This document shows positions 18,257 to 29,675 of a DNA stretch of 64,000 nt, one piece after another. The translations under genes and the position numbers were made by a program. This stretch comes from Pontiella agarivorans (GTDB lineage: Bacteria > Verrucomicrobiota > Kiritimatiellia > Kiritimatiellales > Pontiellaceae): NCBI RefSeq assembly GCF_034531395.1, contig NZ_JARVCO010000012.1, positions 1,201,435 to 1,265,434 on the forward strand. The letters are read 5' to 3'. Position 1 is the stretch's first letter. Each line of letters begins with the position of its first letter. The notes under the pieces were generated by a model, which did not search any database, was not told where the DNA came from, and saw nothing but the letters and a program-made list of their open reading frames with translations.

Positions 18257-19361
18257 TGGCTTTGCGGTAGGCGAGCGGGGGAAGGCCGTATTCTTTTTTG
18301 AACACCCGGCTGAGGTGGGGGGCGTGACAGAAGCCGCAGAGCGCGGCAATTTCCTCGACGCTGTGCTGGCTGGTGCAGAGCAGGTTTTCGGCTTTTTTAA
18401 GACGCTGTTCGGTCAGCTTGCGGTGAATGCTGCTGCCGAGTGTTGCGCGGAAACGTTGTTCCAGCGTACGACGTGAGACGCCCAGCTCAGCGGCGATTTC
18501 CGGGGTTCCGATGGCGTGACGCAGGTTTTCGATGAGATAACTCATGGCCTGCCGGACCAGGGGATCGTTGGTCGCGAGTGCATTGGTGCTGGCGCGCTGG
18601 GTGATTCCGGCGGGTTCGATATAGATGATGCCCTGTTTGGGCGGGATGCCGTTCATGATCTGTGCAAGCAGTTGGGCGCCTTCGTAGCCGATACGTTCGT
18701 GATCGTGGTTGATACTGGAAAGCGGAACGGGCTGGTGTTCGCAGATCAGCAGATTGTTGTCGACTCCGAGAATGGCAAAATCTTCAGGTACGCGGTAGCC
18801 GGCTTCCATGCAGTTGCTCAACAGCCATGCGGCGTCCACGTCGTTATAGGCGAGGATGGAGCTCGGTTTGGCCAGGGTGTCAAGCCACTGCATAATTTCG
18901 TCCTGGGAGTGGCGGCCGACCAATCGGGACGGCGCGGCAATTCCGTTTTCGATGAGCTCTTTTTTAAAGCCCTGATAGCGTGCTTCAGAAACGGGATGCT
19001 GCCGATAGCTGATGTAGGCGAACGAATGGTGGCCGAAGGCCCGGAAGTGTTCGGCCGCCATCTGACCGATACGTTTGTTATCGGCCGAAACCCGCGGTAG
19101 GTGAAGATCGGACCGCCATTCAGAGAGATCCACGCAGGGCAGACCGGCATTTCGGATAAATTCCTCGAGCTGTCTGTTGTTATCCATTGAACAGATAATG
19201 CCGTCGCCTTTCCAGTGTTTCGGAATCTGGAATGCATTCATCATGCTGACATTAAGGTGCCATCCAAGTTCCTGTGCCGCCCGCGCGATTCCCTTATGGG
19301 TTTCGGTGTCGTAATTACTCTGGATCATCATCACTTTTTTAATGGAAGGCATGATGCGCAT
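18246..19361 (-). CDS. XylR-type transcriptional regulator (periplasmic-binding-like sensor plus AraC HTH)
   Basis: 371 residues. The N-terminal two thirds form a LacI-type sugar-sensor domain (VMMIQSNYDTETHKGIARAA near the start, AILGVDNNLLICE later). The C-terminal 105 residues form an AraC-type double helix-turn-helix (IAAELGVSRRTLEQRF, IAALCGFCHAPHLSRVF). This is the XylR arrangement of cytoplasmic sugar-responsive regulators. It is divergent from the cytoplasmic-enzyme operon at 19490. Two copies of an ATTGCATwA motif lie just upstream of its start, so autoregulation and control of the operon are likely. A same-length paralogue is at 47875-48990. Confidence 0.9.
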   Translation of the reverse strand: MRIMPSIKKVMMIQSNYDTETHKGIARAAQELGWHLNVSMMNAFQIPKHWKGDGIICSMDNNRQLEEFIRNAGLPCVDLSEWRSDLHLPRVSADNKRIGQMAAEHFRAFGHHSFAYISYRQHPVSEARYQGFKKELIENGIAAPSRLVGRHSQDEIMQWLDTLAKPSSILAYNDVDAAWLLSNCMEAGYRVPEDFAILGVDNNLLICEHQPVPLSSINHDHERIGYEGAQLLAQIMNGIPPKQGIIYIEPAGITQRASTNALATNDPLVRQAMSYLIENLRHAIGTPEIAAELGVSRRTLEQRFRATLGSSIHRKLTEQRLKKAENLLCTSQHSVEEIAALCGFCHAPHLSRVFKKEYGLPPLAYRKANTP

Positions 19362-19363
19362 TT

Positions 19364-19390
19364 ATGCAATAAATATAAAATAATGCAATA
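19364..19390. promoter_or_regulatory. Operator-like direct repeat (ATGCAATA x2) in divergent promoter region
   Basis: ATGCAATA occurs at 19364-19371 and again at 19383-19390, 19 bases apart, inside a strongly AT-rich stretch directly upstream of the regulator start. Read on the minus strand the copies are ATTGCATTA and ATTGCATAA. A similar doublet stands before the paralogous regulator at 47875. The position fits binding of an AraC-type dimer. Confidence 0.5.
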
Positions 19391-19489
19391 TGTGTTTATC
19401 TCAGATCCATCCTATCTTCTCCGCTGAATCCTGAGGTACAGCCGGTGCGCCGGGGGTTGGGAAGGTAGTGGTGAGCGGAGATGAACAAC

Positions 19490-20512
19490 ATGATTGAAGA
19501 GACCTTTTCAGATTTCAGTAAGCGTCTGTGCGGCATCGGGCGTATTCTGGATGATCCGGATTATAATGTCTGGGGCTGTTCGCCGATTTACGGGCCGGAC
19601 GGAAAGGTGCACGTATTTTATTCGCGTTGGAAAAACGAAGCGGCGCATCAGGGCTGGATCAGCTGCAGTGAGATTGCCCATGCGGTTGCGGATCATCCGG
19701 CCGGGCCCTATAAAACCGTGGATGTTGCCGTGACGGGGCGCGGCGGTGACTGGTGGGATGCCATGACCTGTCACAATCCGACCGTTCATGAAGTCGACGG
19801 AAAATATGTGCTGTTTTATATGGGGAATTCGGATGGAACGGCGGCCACGAAACGCGTCGGGATGGCGACGTCTGATTCGCTGGACGGTCCGTGGAAACGG
19901 TCGGATCAACCGATTATTGAGCCGGACCCGGATCCCGGGGCCTGGAATTCCATGATCACATCCAATCCGGCTTTTCTACGCCATCCGAACGGCCAGTATT
20001 GGCTGTATTATAAATCGTGGTGTGTAACCGACCGGGAAAAGGATATCCGGGAAAATGACTGGCGCAACACCTATCGCCGGTATGGACTGGCTATCGCCAA
20101 AAGTCTTGACGGTCCTTGGGAAAAACAGGGCGGTCCGATTCTTGATCTTCGCCGTGTGGTTGAAGATGCCCAGAGCGAGGATGCCTATGTCTGGTATGAA
20201 GACGGAATGTTTAAAATGCTGATGCGTGATATGGGGTACTGGAATCACCAGTATGGACTCTATTTTGAATCGGCTGACGGGATCCGCTGGGGCGAACCGC
20301 AGGTCGGTTATCTGCAGGCGCATCACTATCTGAAAGAACCGCCGACGGGCAACAGACTGGATGATCGCTTTGAGCGCCCGCAGTTACTGATGCGCCATGG
20401 AAAACCGGAATATCTTTTCGCAGCCATTCGCGGGGGAAAATACAGAACATCGTCGGCTGCAGTTTTAAAGGTCGGTACGGATAGATCAACTTCAACGGGG
20501 TATATTCAATGA
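19490..20512 (+). CDS. GH43-like five-bladed beta-propeller glycosidase, cytoplasmic
   Basis: 340 residues from ATG 19490, nine bases after CGGAG; ATG 19481 touches that site. There is no signal peptide. Blade-like repeats ([32 protein letters not shown]) and SLDGPW segments indicate the GH43/GH32/GH117 propeller superfamily. Possible catalytic acids are the Asp in the first blade (about residue 21) and a Glu in the third or fourth blade. It is the first gene of the operon divergent from the XylR-type regulator and overlaps the next start by four bases. Substrate is unknown; the neighbours suggest an imported galactan oligosaccharide. Confidence 0.7.
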   Translation: MIEETFSDFSKRLCGIGRILDDPDYNVWGCSPIYGPDGKVHVFYSRWKNEAAHQGWISCSEIAHAVADHPAGPYKTVDVAVTGRGGDWWDAMTCHNPTVHEVDGKYVLFYMGNSDGTAATKRVGMATSDSLDGPWKRSDQPIIEPDPDPGAWNSMITSNPAFLRHPNGQYWLYYKSWCVTDREKDIRENDWRNTYRRYGLAIAKSLDGPWEKQGGPILDLRRVVEDAQSEDAYVWYEDGMFKMLMRDMGYWNHQYGLYFESADGIRWGEPQVGYLQAHHYLKEPPTGNRLDDRFERPQLLMRHGKPEYLFAAIRGGKYRTSSAAVLKVGTDRSTSTGYIQ

Positions 20513-22893
20513 GCAGTAGAAAAAAGGTATCACTGAACGGAGCTTGGAAATTTGTAAAACAGGGGTTTGCCGGAGGAGCGGCGATTGAGCTGGACGAGTC
20601 TGACGAGCGTGTGGCATGGCGCACGGTGCAGGTGCCGCATGACTGGAGCGTGGAATCGCCGTTCAGTCAGGATTTCGACGGGGCCACCGGCTGGCTTCCC
20701 GGTGGAGAAGGCTGGTACCGGAAAACGTTTCAAGCGCTGAAAACCGACGTGACCTATCTGCATTTTGACGGAATTTACAACAATGCGACGGTGTATGTGA
20801 ACGGGCAGAAGATCGGTTTTCATCCCTATGGATATTCACCGTTCTATTATGATATTTCAGAGCAGGTGGTTGAGGGGGAGAATCTGATTGCGGTGCGGGT
20901 GGATCATTCGCGTTACTGCGACAGCCGCTGGTACACCGGGTCGGGCATCTACCGCAATGTGGAACTGGTCGGCACTTCAAAAATACATATTCCGGTATGG
21001 GGCACCTTTGTGACGACGCCGGAGATTTCCGACGAGAAGGCTGCGGTCCAGATACAGGTTGAGGTGCTCAATCCGGAAGGAGCGGTGTTGACGACTTCCA
21101 TTTTTGACCCGAATGGAAACCAGGTTGCCGAAGGTGCAATAGAAGCATCAGCAGAAACATTCCAGACCTTGGAAGTTTTGAAGCCGCGGCGTTGGGATGT
21201 TGATGCGCCGAATCTGTACAAAGCGATCACGGCGATTTCCAGGGAGGGGAAAACGGTCGATGAATACACTACGGTTTTCGGCATTCGCACATTCCGCTTT
21301 GATGTGAACGAAGGTTTTTTTCTGAACGGGCGGAATCTGAAAATCAAGGGGGTCTGTCTTCATCATGATGCGGGATGTGTCGGTGCAGCCGTACCGAAGG
21401 ATGTCTGGCGCAGGCGCTTTGAAATTCTGAAAAAGGGCGGATGTAACGCGGTCCGAATTGCTCACAATCCGGGTTCCGAAGAGTTTATTTCGCTGTGTGA
21501 TGAAATGGGGCTGCTGGTTCAGGAGGAGTTTTTCGATGAATGGGATTATCCGAAAGACAAGCGGCTGAATCAGAATGAACGGCATGATGATTATATTACG
21601 CGCGGTTACACGGAACATTTTCAGGAGTGGGCGGAGCGGGATCTGAACGATGTGATCCGTGCGCACCGGAACCATCCTTCGATTATTCAGTGGAGTATCG
21701 GTAATGAGATTGAATGGACATATCCGCGTAATGCCGAAGCGACCGGTTTTTTCGGAATGAAGGCAACGGGCAATTATTTCTGGACCACGCCGCCGAATAG
21801 CCCGGAGGAGATTGATCATGAGCTGGCGACACTGCCGCGCGGAAAATATGACATCGGTGAAACGGCGCTGAAGCTCTCAAAATGGACGAAGGAAATGGAT
21901 ACCACGCGTCCGGTGATTGCCAACTGCATTCTGCCGTCGGCCAGCTACCGTTCCGGCTATGCGGATGCGCTGAATATCATCGGGTTCAGCTACCGCCGGG
22001 TAATGTATGATTATGGGCATGAAAATTATCCGGACCTTCCATTGATGGGCTGCGAAAATCTGGGGCAGTGGCATGAATGGAAAGCCGTTATGGAACGCCC
22101 GTTTGTGGCCGGGACGTTTCTGTGGATCGGGATTGATTATCTGGGAGAATGTGCCGGTCGCTGGCCGATGCGTTCCAAGCGGTCGGGACTGCTCAACAGC
22201 GCCGGTTTTGAAAAGGGATCGTATCACATGATGAAAACGCTGTGGTGCGATGAGCCGCATGTACACCTGACAACCCAGACGCTGGAAAAATCACCTTATA
22301 TTTTTGATGCAGCGACCGGGTTTATCGGGGAAGAGGATTCCGAGGCCTGGAAAACCAAAACCTGGTTCTGGCACGACGTCAACACGCATTGGAACTATGC
22401 CGACGGTGAGATGATTGCGGTGGAGGTGTATTCCAACTGTGCGTCGGTGGAATTGTTTCTGAACGGGGAATCGCTCGGTGTTAAACACCTGAAGGATTTT
22501 GATGACCGTATCTATAAGTGGGCGGTGCCGTATACCGCCGGAACGCTGGAGGCCCGTGCGGCCGATGCATCGGATCGTTTGAAAACCGCCGGAGCACCTT
22601 CGGCGGTTATACTGGAGGTCGACGGCTGTCATGTAATTGCCCGGCTGGTGGATGCGCAGGGTATTCCGGTTAAAGCGGAGGAGTACGAAATCCGTTTCGA
22701 GGTCAATGGAGGCGGTCGCATTCTGGGAATTGATAACGGGTCCTGTTACAGCACGCAGCCCTTTCAGTCGGATCGTGTGGTTACGGATCAGGGGCGATGT
22801 CTGCTGGTGGTTGAAGGGACCGTGAGCGTCAGGGCTCTGGTGGATGAATTAAACCTTTCAGCCGGACCGGTTGAAGTCAATGCAGTGCAATAA
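20509..22893 (+). CDS. GH2 beta-galactosidase-type enzyme, cytoplasmic
   Basis: 794 residues beginning in an ATGA overlap with the previous stop. No signal peptide is present. The N-terminal jelly roll ([24 protein letters not shown]), immunoglobulin-like domain, TIM barrel and trailing beta-domains match the shorter BgaA-like GH2 group. Glu400 in IGNEIEW is the acid/base and Glu516 in MGCENLGQW the predicted nucleophile. It would hydrolyse beta-galactosides delivered by the GPH symporter encoded next. It is related to the secreted GH2 at 50714-53113. The lack of export separates it from the other beta-galactosidases of the locus. Confidence 0.85.
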   Translation: MSSRKKVSLNGAWKFVKQGFAGGAAIELDESDERVAWRTVQVPHDWSVESPFSQDFDGATGWLPGGEGWYRKTFQALKTDVTYLHFDGIYNNATVYVNGQKIGFHPYGYSPFYYDISEQVVEGENLIAVRVDHSRYCDSRWYTGSGIYRNVELVGTSKIHIPVWGTFVTTPEISDEKAAVQIQVEVLNPEGAVLTTSIFDPNGNQVAEGAIEASAETFQTLEVLKPRRWDVDAPNLYKAITAISREGKTVDEYTTVFGIRTFRFDVNEGFFLNGRNLKIKGVCLHHDAGCVGAAVPKDVWRRRFEILKKGGCNAVRIAHNPGSEEFISLCDEMGLLVQEEFFDEWDYPKDKRLNQNERHDDYITRGYTEHFQEWAERDLNDVIRAHRNHPSIIQWSIGNEIEWTYPRNAEATGFFGMKATGNYFWTTPPNSPEEIDHELATLPRGKYDIGETALKLSKWTKEMDTTRPVIANCILPSASYRSGYADALNIIGFSYRRVMYDYGHENYPDLPLMGCENLGQWHEWKAVMERPFVAGTFLWIGIDYLGECAGRWPMRSKRSGLLNSAGFEKGSYHMMKTLWCDEPHVHLTTQTLEKSPYIFDAATGFIGEEDSEAWKTKTWFWHDVNTHWNYADGEMIAVEVYSNCASVELFLNGESLGVKHLKDFDDRIYKWAVPYTAGTLEARAADASDRLKTAGAPSAVILEVDGCHVIARLVDAQGIPVKAEEYEIRFEVNGGGRILGIDNGSCYSTQPFQSDRVVTDQGRCLLVVEGTVSVRALVDELNLSAGPVEVNAVQ

Positions 22894-22904
22894 GGGAGTT
22901 CGCC

Positions 22905-24617
22905 ATGTCGGAAAAACCGGAACATGAAAAAAAACAGGGTAGGGAAGCTTCGATCCAATCGGAAGACCGGGTGCTGCTGCATCAGAAAGTTGCATATGGT
23001 CTGGGGGTTGTTTCCGACCATTTTGCGAACGTTTCGATTGTCTATCTGTTTTTTCTGCCCTTCTTTAATGATTTTCTGAAGGTGCCGGCAAGTATTGTGA
23101 CCGGGGCTCTGGCCCTGGCCCGTTTGTGGGACGCAATCAGTGATCCGCTGGTGGGATCCATATCTGATAAGTGGACGTCTAAATTCGGCCGACGGAAACC
23201 GTTTGTTATTACCGGGGCGATACTGACCGGTCTGTTTTATCCCGTCATCTGGCTGGCTTCCCCCGACTGGAACCAGAGTGTGGTTGTGGCCTATCTGGTG
23301 GGAGCTCTGCTGCTGTTTTTTACGTTTTATTCTGTTTTTTCGGTGCCGTATGAATCGCTGGGTACGGAGCTGACGGCCGACTATAATGAGCGCACCAATA
23401 TTTTTGTGGTTCGTTCCTACATGAATCAGTTCGGCAATATCGGCCTGAGCTGGCTTTTCCCGCTGGCCACCTGGCTGGCTCTGCAGCCTTGGGTCGGCGG
23501 TGATATCAACGGCGTGCGGCTGGTCAGCATTCTGGTTGCCGTCATCGTTATCAGCACCGGAGTGCTGCCCGGCATCTTCTGTAAAGAGCGCTACCGTAAA
23601 ATTGCACAGGAGGAACAGAAGAAGAAAAAAGCCAGCTTCAAGGAAGGGTTTATGGACCTGCTCAAAAATACCCAGCTGATGATCGTGATCGGGATCATCT
23701 GCACCTATCTGCTGGCGATTATGTCGGCCGGTGCGTTGGGGTATTATGTGAACGTTTATTATATTTTTGACGGTGACCGGTTTGCGGGAACCGTACTCGG
23801 CGGGGTAGAGGGTACGCTTCGCGTTGTGTATTCCCTGTTTGCGGCCTATGCGATCAAACGCATGGCGGATAAATTTGATAAACATCGCCTGATGAGCTGG
23901 TGTGTGATCACGATGCTGATTTCGCTGGTGGGCCTGTATTTCTCCCTGATTCCGGGGCGTCCGCTGCTGGCTCTGGTCACCAGGCCGCTCTGGGCGATCG
24001 GCGAGGTCGGATTCTGGATTCTGATTATTTCCATGCGGGCTGATGTGTGTGACTGGGATGAATACCGGACCGGCCGCCGGCGGGAGGGGATTATTTCGGC
24101 AACGACCAACTGGTTTACAAAATCCGCCATGACCCTTGCAGCAGTATTGAGTGGACTCCTGATTCAGTTTGCGGTCGGGCTGGACAATAAAATTGAAGAC
24201 GAGACGGTACTTACCCGGATTGAGGAAAAAGCACAGGAACAGTTTGAAGCCATGTCTGAAGGGGAGCGTGCCGGACAGAAGGCGGAGCACAATGTTTTTG
24301 TCCGCATGTTTAAAGCTTTTCCGGATGACGGAAGCGGTCGAAGTCTGGAAATGCGGGTGACCGATGCCATGTTCTATGAGGGGGATGTTCCGGAAGTAAC
24401 CGTGCATCTGCTCAGAAGTCAGATGGAGCAGGAGGTCATTATGGAACAGCAGGATGAGGGCATGCTTTTCCGGATGCGGTTTTTCTTTGTGCTGCCGAAG
24501 TTTATCGCGCTGGCTATCGCATACCTGCTTTTGCAGAAGTACAAGCTGTCGCATGAAAAGATGATGGAGATCCGCGCAGAGCTGGAAGAGCGCCGCGGGA
24601 AAGCGGTGGCTTCCTGA
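22905..24617 (+). CDS. GPH-family (MFS) sugar:cation symporter
   Basis: 570 residues with about twelve transmembrane segments. The GPH signature (WDAISDPLVGSISDKW, then FGRRKPF) is near residues 70-105. The family imports glycosides, pentosides and hexuronides with sodium or protons across the inner membrane. A GGGAG ribosome site precedes ATG 22905. It lies between two GH2 genes lacking signal peptides, so it probably brings galactan di- or oligosaccharides into the cytoplasm. An unusual hydrophilic insert of roughly 90 residues (about 430-520, rich in Glu and Lys) separates the last two membrane segments. Confidence 0.88.
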   Translation: MSEKPEHEKKQGREASIQSEDRVLLHQKVAYGLGVVSDHFANVSIVYLFFLPFFNDFLKVPASIVTGALALARLWDAISDPLVGSISDKWTSKFGRRKPFVITGAILTGLFYPVIWLASPDWNQSVVVAYLVGALLLFFTFYSVFSVPYESLGTELTADYNERTNIFVVRSYMNQFGNIGLSWLFPLATWLALQPWVGGDINGVRLVSILVAVIVISTGVLPGIFCKERYRKIAQEEQKKKKASFKEGFMDLLKNTQLMIVIGIICTYLLAIMSAGALGYYVNVYYIFDGDRFAGTVLGGVEGTLRVVYSLFAAYAIKRMADKFDKHRLMSWCVITMLISLVGLYFSLIPGRPLLALVTRPLWAIGEVGFWILIISMRADVCDWDEYRTGRRREGIISATTNWFTKSAMTLAAVLSGLLIQFAVGLDNKIEDETVLTRIEEKAQEQFEAMSEGERAGQKAEHNVFVRMFKAFPDDGSGRSLEMRVTDAMFYEGDVPEVTVHLLRSQMEQEVIMEQQDEGMLFRMRFFFVLPKFIALAIAYLLLQKYKLSHEKMMEIRAELEERRGKAVAS

Positions 24618-24647
24618 TTAAACGGTTCCGGGAGAAACTGGAGAACG

Positions 24648-27149
24648 ATGATGAAAAGTGTGATGAATGATAAGCAGGTGATGACGGAGGAAAATGCGGT
24701 ATCCCGCTCCGGACACGCCGGAGGAAGGCTGAAGCATGATCTGAGCGGTTTTCTGTGGAAGCTGGAAGGGTGTCTGCCGGGCCGGGGTATGGAGCAGAAG
24801 TTTCCGGAAATCAACCATGATCATATGGGCGATATGCTGGACTGGTCGCATGCGCATGTTCCGGGTGATGTTTTTACCGATCTGTGGCGCATCGGCCGTA
24901 TTGAGGATCCGCATTATGCCCGGAACAGTCTTAAAGCCAAATGGGTGAATGAATATGAATGGTGGTATATGCGCCATTTTAACGTTCCGCCGGAAATGGA
25001 AGGGAAGCGGATTGAGGTGACCTTTGAAGGGGTCGACTATGCCTGTGACGTGTTTGTGAATGGAACGCCGATGGGTTCGCATGAAGGGATGTTCACCGCC
25101 TTTTCATTTGATATTACGGATCTCGTGAGTTTTGAACAGCTTGCCCGCGGTCGTAACCTTCTGGCGGTCCGGCTGCATCCGGCGCCCCGGCGTTACAGCC
25201 GGGTGGCCGGCAGAAAGCCTGCCTGGCATGGGGATTACTGGACGAGCGTGGTGCCGTCCGGGATCTGGAAACCGGTTTATCTGGAGGCCTATGACGAAGC
25301 CCGGATTGAAGATATTTATGTAAAGACCTCTGTGCAGGATGACGGGTCTGCTGATGTTGTTCTTGAGATTGAAGTTCTGCATCACGGAAAAACGGAGCGT
25401 ACGGTTGATGTTGTAGTTGCGGTTCAGGGCGAAAATGTCCGGACGGAGGAAGTTGAAATTTCCGTACAGCAGACGCTGCAGTCCGGCCGCAATATGTTCC
25501 GCATTTCGGTTCGGATTGAGGATGCGAAACTCTGGTATCCCTGGGATCTGGGGGAGCAGAACCTGTATACAGCGAGCGTCTGCCTGAAAGAATACGGTAA
25601 ACCGCTCGATGCCCGGGAGCAGCTGTTCGGTATTCGCGAATTGGAAATGAAAATGAATCCGGGCTTTACGGAGGATGAGGTTGAATATCCGTGGACGTTG
25701 ATGATCAACGGCAAACGTCATTTTATCCGTTCCGGAACCTGGGGCGGCCCGCCGGATATCTTTTTCGGCCGTGCAACGGATGAAAAGTATGAGGAGCTGA
25801 TTCGGCTGGCGAAAGCGGCCAATATGAACAACCTGCGGATTTTCGGGTGGCACCCGACGGAAATACCGTATTTCTATGAGTTGTGTAATCGCGAAGGAAT
25901 CACCGTCTGGCAGGATATTCTGCCGATAGCGAGTCTGTCGCTGCCGGAAGAAGAGGCCTATAAAGAGGCGATTTTCTCGGATGCGGTTGATGTGGTGAAA
26001 CAGCTTCGGAATCATCCGTGCATGGTGATCATTGAAGGCGGTGAGGAGATTCTGATGAGTGCCTCCGATCCGGCTCACAACCTGCAGCTGATGAATGAAC
26101 TGGGTGAAGTCGTTAAACCCTACACGGATCTGCATTATATTCCGGTTTCGCCGTTGAGTGATGATGTCGGGGTTTCGCTGGGGTTTAAACCGAAAGAAAG
26201 TGTGCATGCCAACGGACTGTTTTACGGCGAAGGACGGAACACCATTGAACGGTATTACCGTAAGCTGGATTTTGCGGCGGTTCCTGAGCTGGCGATTTCC
26301 TCGTGCCCGAATGTGGAGAGTATTAAAAAGTTTATTCCGGAAGAAGAACTGTGGCCGCCCGGACCGAGCTGGGGGCATCACTGGACCGACTTTGATGTTT
26401 TCCGGACACTGAACTTTGAAGTGCTCGGTACCCAGGCAACGGGGGGACTGCAGGAGTTTGTGGAGGCCACACAGATTACGCAGGGGGTTCACTTTCAGTA
26501 TGCCCTTGAATTTTTCCGGCGGAGAAAACCGAAAACCAGTGCACTCTGCATCTGTCACTACATTACCTTCGCTCCGGATATGAAGTGGGGTGTGGTTGAT
26601 TATTATCAGCAGCCGAAGCGGTCGTATGAATATCTGCGTCTGGCCTATCAGCCGCTGCTGATTTCGCTGGATTATGAGAAACGGCGCTGGCTGCCCGGGG
26701 AGGATTTCGAAGGTCGGCTGTGGGTGGTGAATGACCGCTATGAACCGTTCCACGGATGTAAAGCGAAAGTCTGCTTCCGTTCATCAGGCTGTGAAGATGT
26801 GTTTGTGGAAGAGGTCGAACTCGGCGAAATTAAACCGGACAGCTCGGCAGAATTTGCAACGGTGAGGTGTAAGGTTCCGGGAAAGCTGGGCGACCGTTTT
26901 CATATCGAAGTTGAAATGACGGATGCCGCAGGTGCGGTCGTTTCGGAAAATAAATATCTGCTGCTGGTTGCTGATGAGCGCGTTGATCTTCCAAGACTGA
27001 AGGAGATCGGTGCAGAGGCGATTACACGGAAAGTGAAATTCGGCAATTGCAACTATCTTCGTTATTTCGACGGTCTGAATCATACGCCGGGCGTAGAAAC
27101 CGCCGATGAAAAAATGCCGACGGTAAAGGAATTTGTTTATGAAAAGTGA
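24648..27149 (+). CDS. GH2 beta-mannosidase-like enzyme, cytoplasmic, atypical acid/base motif
   Basis: 833 residues, no signal peptide; GGAG precedes two adjacent ATGs (24648, 24651). The N-terminal galactose-binding-like domain, [12 protein letters not shown] segment and TIM barrel place it in the mannosidase/exo-glucosaminidase branch of GH2. The usual GNNE acid/base motif reads GGEE (in IIEGGEEIL), keeping a Glu but losing the preceding Asn. The candidate nucleophile is the Glu of [13 protein letters not shown]. Given the neighbours, a galactan-derived substrate is as likely as mannoside. It overlaps the GH29 gene by 11 bases, so the two are cotranslated. Confidence 0.75.
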   Translation: MMKSVMNDKQVMTEENAVSRSGHAGGRLKHDLSGFLWKLEGCLPGRGMEQKFPEINHDHMGDMLDWSHAHVPGDVFTDLWRIGRIEDPHYARNSLKAKWVNEYEWWYMRHFNVPPEMEGKRIEVTFEGVDYACDVFVNGTPMGSHEGMFTAFSFDITDLVSFEQLARGRNLLAVRLHPAPRRYSRVAGRKPAWHGDYWTSVVPSGIWKPVYLEAYDEARIEDIYVKTSVQDDGSADVVLEIEVLHHGKTERTVDVVVAVQGENVRTEEVEISVQQTLQSGRNMFRISVRIEDAKLWYPWDLGEQNLYTASVCLKEYGKPLDAREQLFGIRELEMKMNPGFTEDEVEYPWTLMINGKRHFIRSGTWGGPPDIFFGRATDEKYEELIRLAKAANMNNLRIFGWHPTEIPYFYELCNREGITVWQDILPIASLSLPEEEAYKEAIFSDAVDVVKQLRNHPCMVIIEGGEEILMSASDPAHNLQLMNELGEVVKPYTDLHYIPVSPLSDDVGVSLGFKPKESVHANGLFYGEGRNTIERYYRKLDFAAVPELAISSCPNVESIKKFIPEEELWPPGPSWGHHWTDFDVFRTLNFEVLGTQATGGLQEFVEATQITQGVHFQYALEFFRRRKPKTSALCICHYITFAPDMKWGVVDYYQQPKRSYEYLRLAYQPLLISLDYEKRRWLPGEDFEGRLWVVNDRYEPFHGCKAKVCFRSSGCEDVFVEEVELGEIKPDSSAEFATVRCKVPGKLGDRFHIEVEMTDAAGAVVSENKYLLLVADERVDLPRLKEIGAEAITRKVKFGNCNYLRYFDGLNHTPGVETADEKMPTVKEFVYEK

Positions 27150-28569
27150 TCAACGGTTCAAATCGGACTGGGAGTCGCTGTCGGCCTATCAATGTCCGGA
27201 ATGGTTTCACGATGCCAAGTTCGGCATCTATGCGCACTGGGGGGTCTATTCTGCAACCAGAGCGCCGGAGAATACGGACTGGTATGGGTGCGGCATGTAT
27301 GAAGAGGGACACCCGAATAATGTGTTCCATCGCGAAACCTACGGACCGGTGGATCAGTTCGGCTACAAGGATTTTGTGCCGCGTTTTACAGGGGAACATT
27401 TCAATGCTGAAGCCTGGGCGGACCTGTTTGAGGAAGCCGGGGCCCAGTTTGCCGGACCGGTCGGTGAACACGCAGATGGTTTTGCCATGTGGGATTCAAC
27501 CGTAAATCCCTGGAACGCCGCGAAAAAGGGGCCGTGCCGCGATGTGGTGGCCGAAATGGAACAGGCGGTCCGGAGCCGGGGGATGAAGTTTATGGTGAGT
27601 ATGCATCATTCCTGGCTGTGGGGCTGGTTCCCGACCTGGCTGGAGAATACGGACTGTGCAGATCCGGCGAATGCCTCGCTGTACGGACCCCGGCTGCCGA
27701 AAACGGCACGCCATATTGAAGGTATTCAAACGAAGTCGTGTGATCCGATGCCGAGTCCGGACTTTGAACGGATCTGGCTGGAGAAAGTGAAGGAAGTGGT
27801 CGAGGGTTATTCGCCGGATCTGCTCTGGTTTGACAACCGGGTGGAGATTCTTTCAGAAACCGTCCGGAAACAGATGCTGGCCCATTATTATAATCATGCG
27901 GCAGAGCGGAACCAGGATGTGGTGATGACCTTCAAGCGGCCGGATTTTCCGCTGGGTGTCGGTACCGTTGATCTGGAACGGGCGCGGATGCCGGAGATTT
28001 ATCCGGAACCCTGGCTGACGGATACATCGATCTCGCGAACTTCGTGGAGTTGGGCGCTGAATCTGGAGTGCTATGACGAAAACCGGCTCATCGGCGATCT
28101 TGTGGATATTGTCAGTAAGAACGGCTGTCTGCTGCTCAATCTTGCTCCTCACCCGGATGGAACGATTCCGGAAGAACAGCAACAGCGCCTGAAGAATATG
28201 GGCCGGTGGCTGAAGCTGAATGGTGAGGCGATCTATAGAACCCGCCCCTGGATCATCTATGGTGAAGGACCTTCAAAAGCCCGGGAGGGGCATCTGGCGG
28301 ATATGACGTTTGATGGGTATACGGATCGTGATATCCGTTATACCACCCGTGACGGACAGCTTTATGCGATTGCGCTGAGCTGGCCGGAATCCGGCGTGCT
28401 GTCGATCCGTTCACTGGGCAGCCATCATTACAACGGCCGTATTTCCGAAGTTGAACTGATCGGCCATGAAGGGCCGTTGAAATGGGGGCAGGAAGGCGCT
28501 GGCCTCGAGATTATCCTGCCGGAATATAAACCGTGTGAGTATGCTTATGTCTTCAGAATATACCGATGA
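27139..28569 (+). CDS. GH29 alpha-L-fucosidase/alpha-L-galactosidase-like, cytoplasmic
   Basis: 476 residues from ATG 27139 inside the end of the preceding gene. No signal peptide. GH29 hallmarks are [29 protein letters not shown], and LLWFDNR, in which Asp232 is the predicted nucleophile. Family members remove alpha-L-fucose, and some GH29 enzymes of porphyran loci remove alpha-L-galactose. With GH86, GH16 and GH117 in the same region, L-galactose release from desulfated porphyran oligosaccharides is a reasonable inference. It is followed by GH117 with a short overlap. Confidence 0.9.
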   Translation: MKSDQRFKSDWESLSAYQCPEWFHDAKFGIYAHWGVYSATRAPENTDWYGCGMYEEGHPNNVFHRETYGPVDQFGYKDFVPRFTGEHFNAEAWADLFEEAGAQFAGPVGEHADGFAMWDSTVNPWNAAKKGPCRDVVAEMEQAVRSRGMKFMVSMHHSWLWGWFPTWLENTDCADPANASLYGPRLPKTARHIEGIQTKSCDPMPSPDFERIWLEKVKEVVEGYSPDLLWFDNRVEILSETVRKQMLAHYYNHAAERNQDVVMTFKRPDFPLGVGTVDLERARMPEIYPEPWLTDTSISRTSWSWALNLECYDENRLIGDLVDIVSKNGCLLLNLAPHPDGTIPEEQQQRLKNMGRWLKLNGEAIYRTRPWIIYGEGPSKAREGHLADMTFDGYTDRDIRYTTRDGQLYAIALSWPESGVLSIRSLGSHHYNGRISEVELIGHEGPLKWGQEGAGLEIILPEYKPCEYAYVFRIYR

Positions 28570-29671
28570 AAGATCGGAACGTCTGGGAATCACCAACCCG
28601 GACTGTTTAAGTGCCGCCTCGAAACGGGCGCTGGCCTGGCCGGAGCGCAGCAACAACTGGTACGGAACCTTTTCTGTCAGCGACCTGAAGGGGGATCTGG
28701 CTTATGAGAAAGGCGTCACGCGTCGCGACCCGAGTTCCGTTCTTTTTGAGGATGGAGTGTATCATGTCTGGTACACGAAGTCGGAGGGGCCGAGTGTGGG
28801 TTTTACCGATAATTTCGATGATAAAGTGTGGCCCTGGGATTATGCCGAAATCTGGCATGCGACGTCGGAGGACGGCATTACGTGGAACGAGGATCAACGT
28901 GCAGTGGGTCGGGGAGAAGCCGGAGCTTTTGATGATCGCTCCGTGTTTACCCCGGAGGTGTTAAACCATGAAGGAACCTACTATCTGGTTTACCAGACGG
29001 TAAAATCGCCCTACATCCAGCGTGCAAAAGAGCAGATCGGAATTGCGTCGGCCGCATCGCCGTATGGCCCCTGGATAAAGCATCCTGAACCGATTCTGAG
29101 TCCTGCGGACAACGGCATATGGAAGGGGAATGATCCGCACGACCGGTTCAGTGTGATTAAAAAAGGCGATTTCGACAGCCATAAGGTACATGATCCTTAT
29201 CTCACATTTTATAACGGCAGGTTTCATCTGTATTACAAAGGGGAACAGATGGGCTGGGAGATCAACTTCGGCGGGCGTGAGATCCGGCACGGTGTTGCGA
29301 TGTCTGATTCGCCGTTCGGGCCTTATGAAAAATCACCGTTCAATCCGATTTCCAACAGCGGACATGAAGTGGCGGTCTGGCATTATAACGGCGGTATCGG
29401 GTCGCTGATTACCACCGACGGACCGGAGCGCAATACGATTCAGTGGGCGCCTGACGGCATCAATTTTGAAATTCTGGCGTATATACAGAATGCACCGCAT
29501 GCCATGGGGCTGCTGCGTAAAAATGATGATTCAGCGATTCCTTTCACCATTTTCGAATGGGGGCTGACACATGAATATATGAACAGCAATGATCAGTATA
29601 TCCGCCGGTTCGACGGGCATCAGCATGAGCGGATTTTCACCTCCAGTACGTATAAATCTATCGAGGGATAA
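28547..29671 (+). CDS. GH117 alpha-1,3-(3,6-anhydro)-L-galactosidase-like, cytoplasmic
   Basis: About 374 residues; GTG 28535, ATG 28541 and ATG 28547 are possible starts, none with a strong ribosome site, all overlapping the GH29 stop. Conserved GH117 segments are visible: [31 protein letters not shown] and [11 protein letters not shown]. The family acts on the non-reducing anhydro-L-galactose of neoagaro-oligosaccharides using conserved acidic residues and a His in a five-bladed propeller. No signal peptide, in contrast to the lipoprotein homologue at 33851. Its presence is the strongest marker that this locus targets agar-type galactan. Confidence 0.85.
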   Translation: MSSEYTDERSERLGITNPDCLSAASKRALAWPERSNNWYGTFSVSDLKGDLAYEKGVTRRDPSSVLFEDGVYHVWYTKSEGPSVGFTDNFDDKVWPWDYAEIWHATSEDGITWNEDQRAVGRGEAGAFDDRSVFTPEVLNHEGTYYLVYQTVKSPYIQRAKEQIGIASAASPYGPWIKHPEPILSPADNGIWKGNDPHDRFSVIKKGDFDSHKVHDPYLTFYNGRFHLYYKGEQMGWEINFGGREIRHGVAMSDSPFGPYEKSPFNPISNSGHEVAVWHYNGGIGSLITTDGPERNTIQWAPDGINFEILAYIQNAPHAMGLLRKNDDSAIPFTIFEWGLTHEYMNSNDQYIRRFDGHQHERIFTSSTYKSIEG

Positions 29672-29675
29672 GCGA

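Noticed and set aside
22788..24554. 588-codon open frame on the minus strand
   Set aside because: Antisense to the GPH symporter with low-complexity His/Gln/Arg composition and no ribosome site.
25104..26753. 549-codon open frame on the minus strand
   Set aside because: Antisense to the GH2 mannosidase-like gene, with shadow-type composition.
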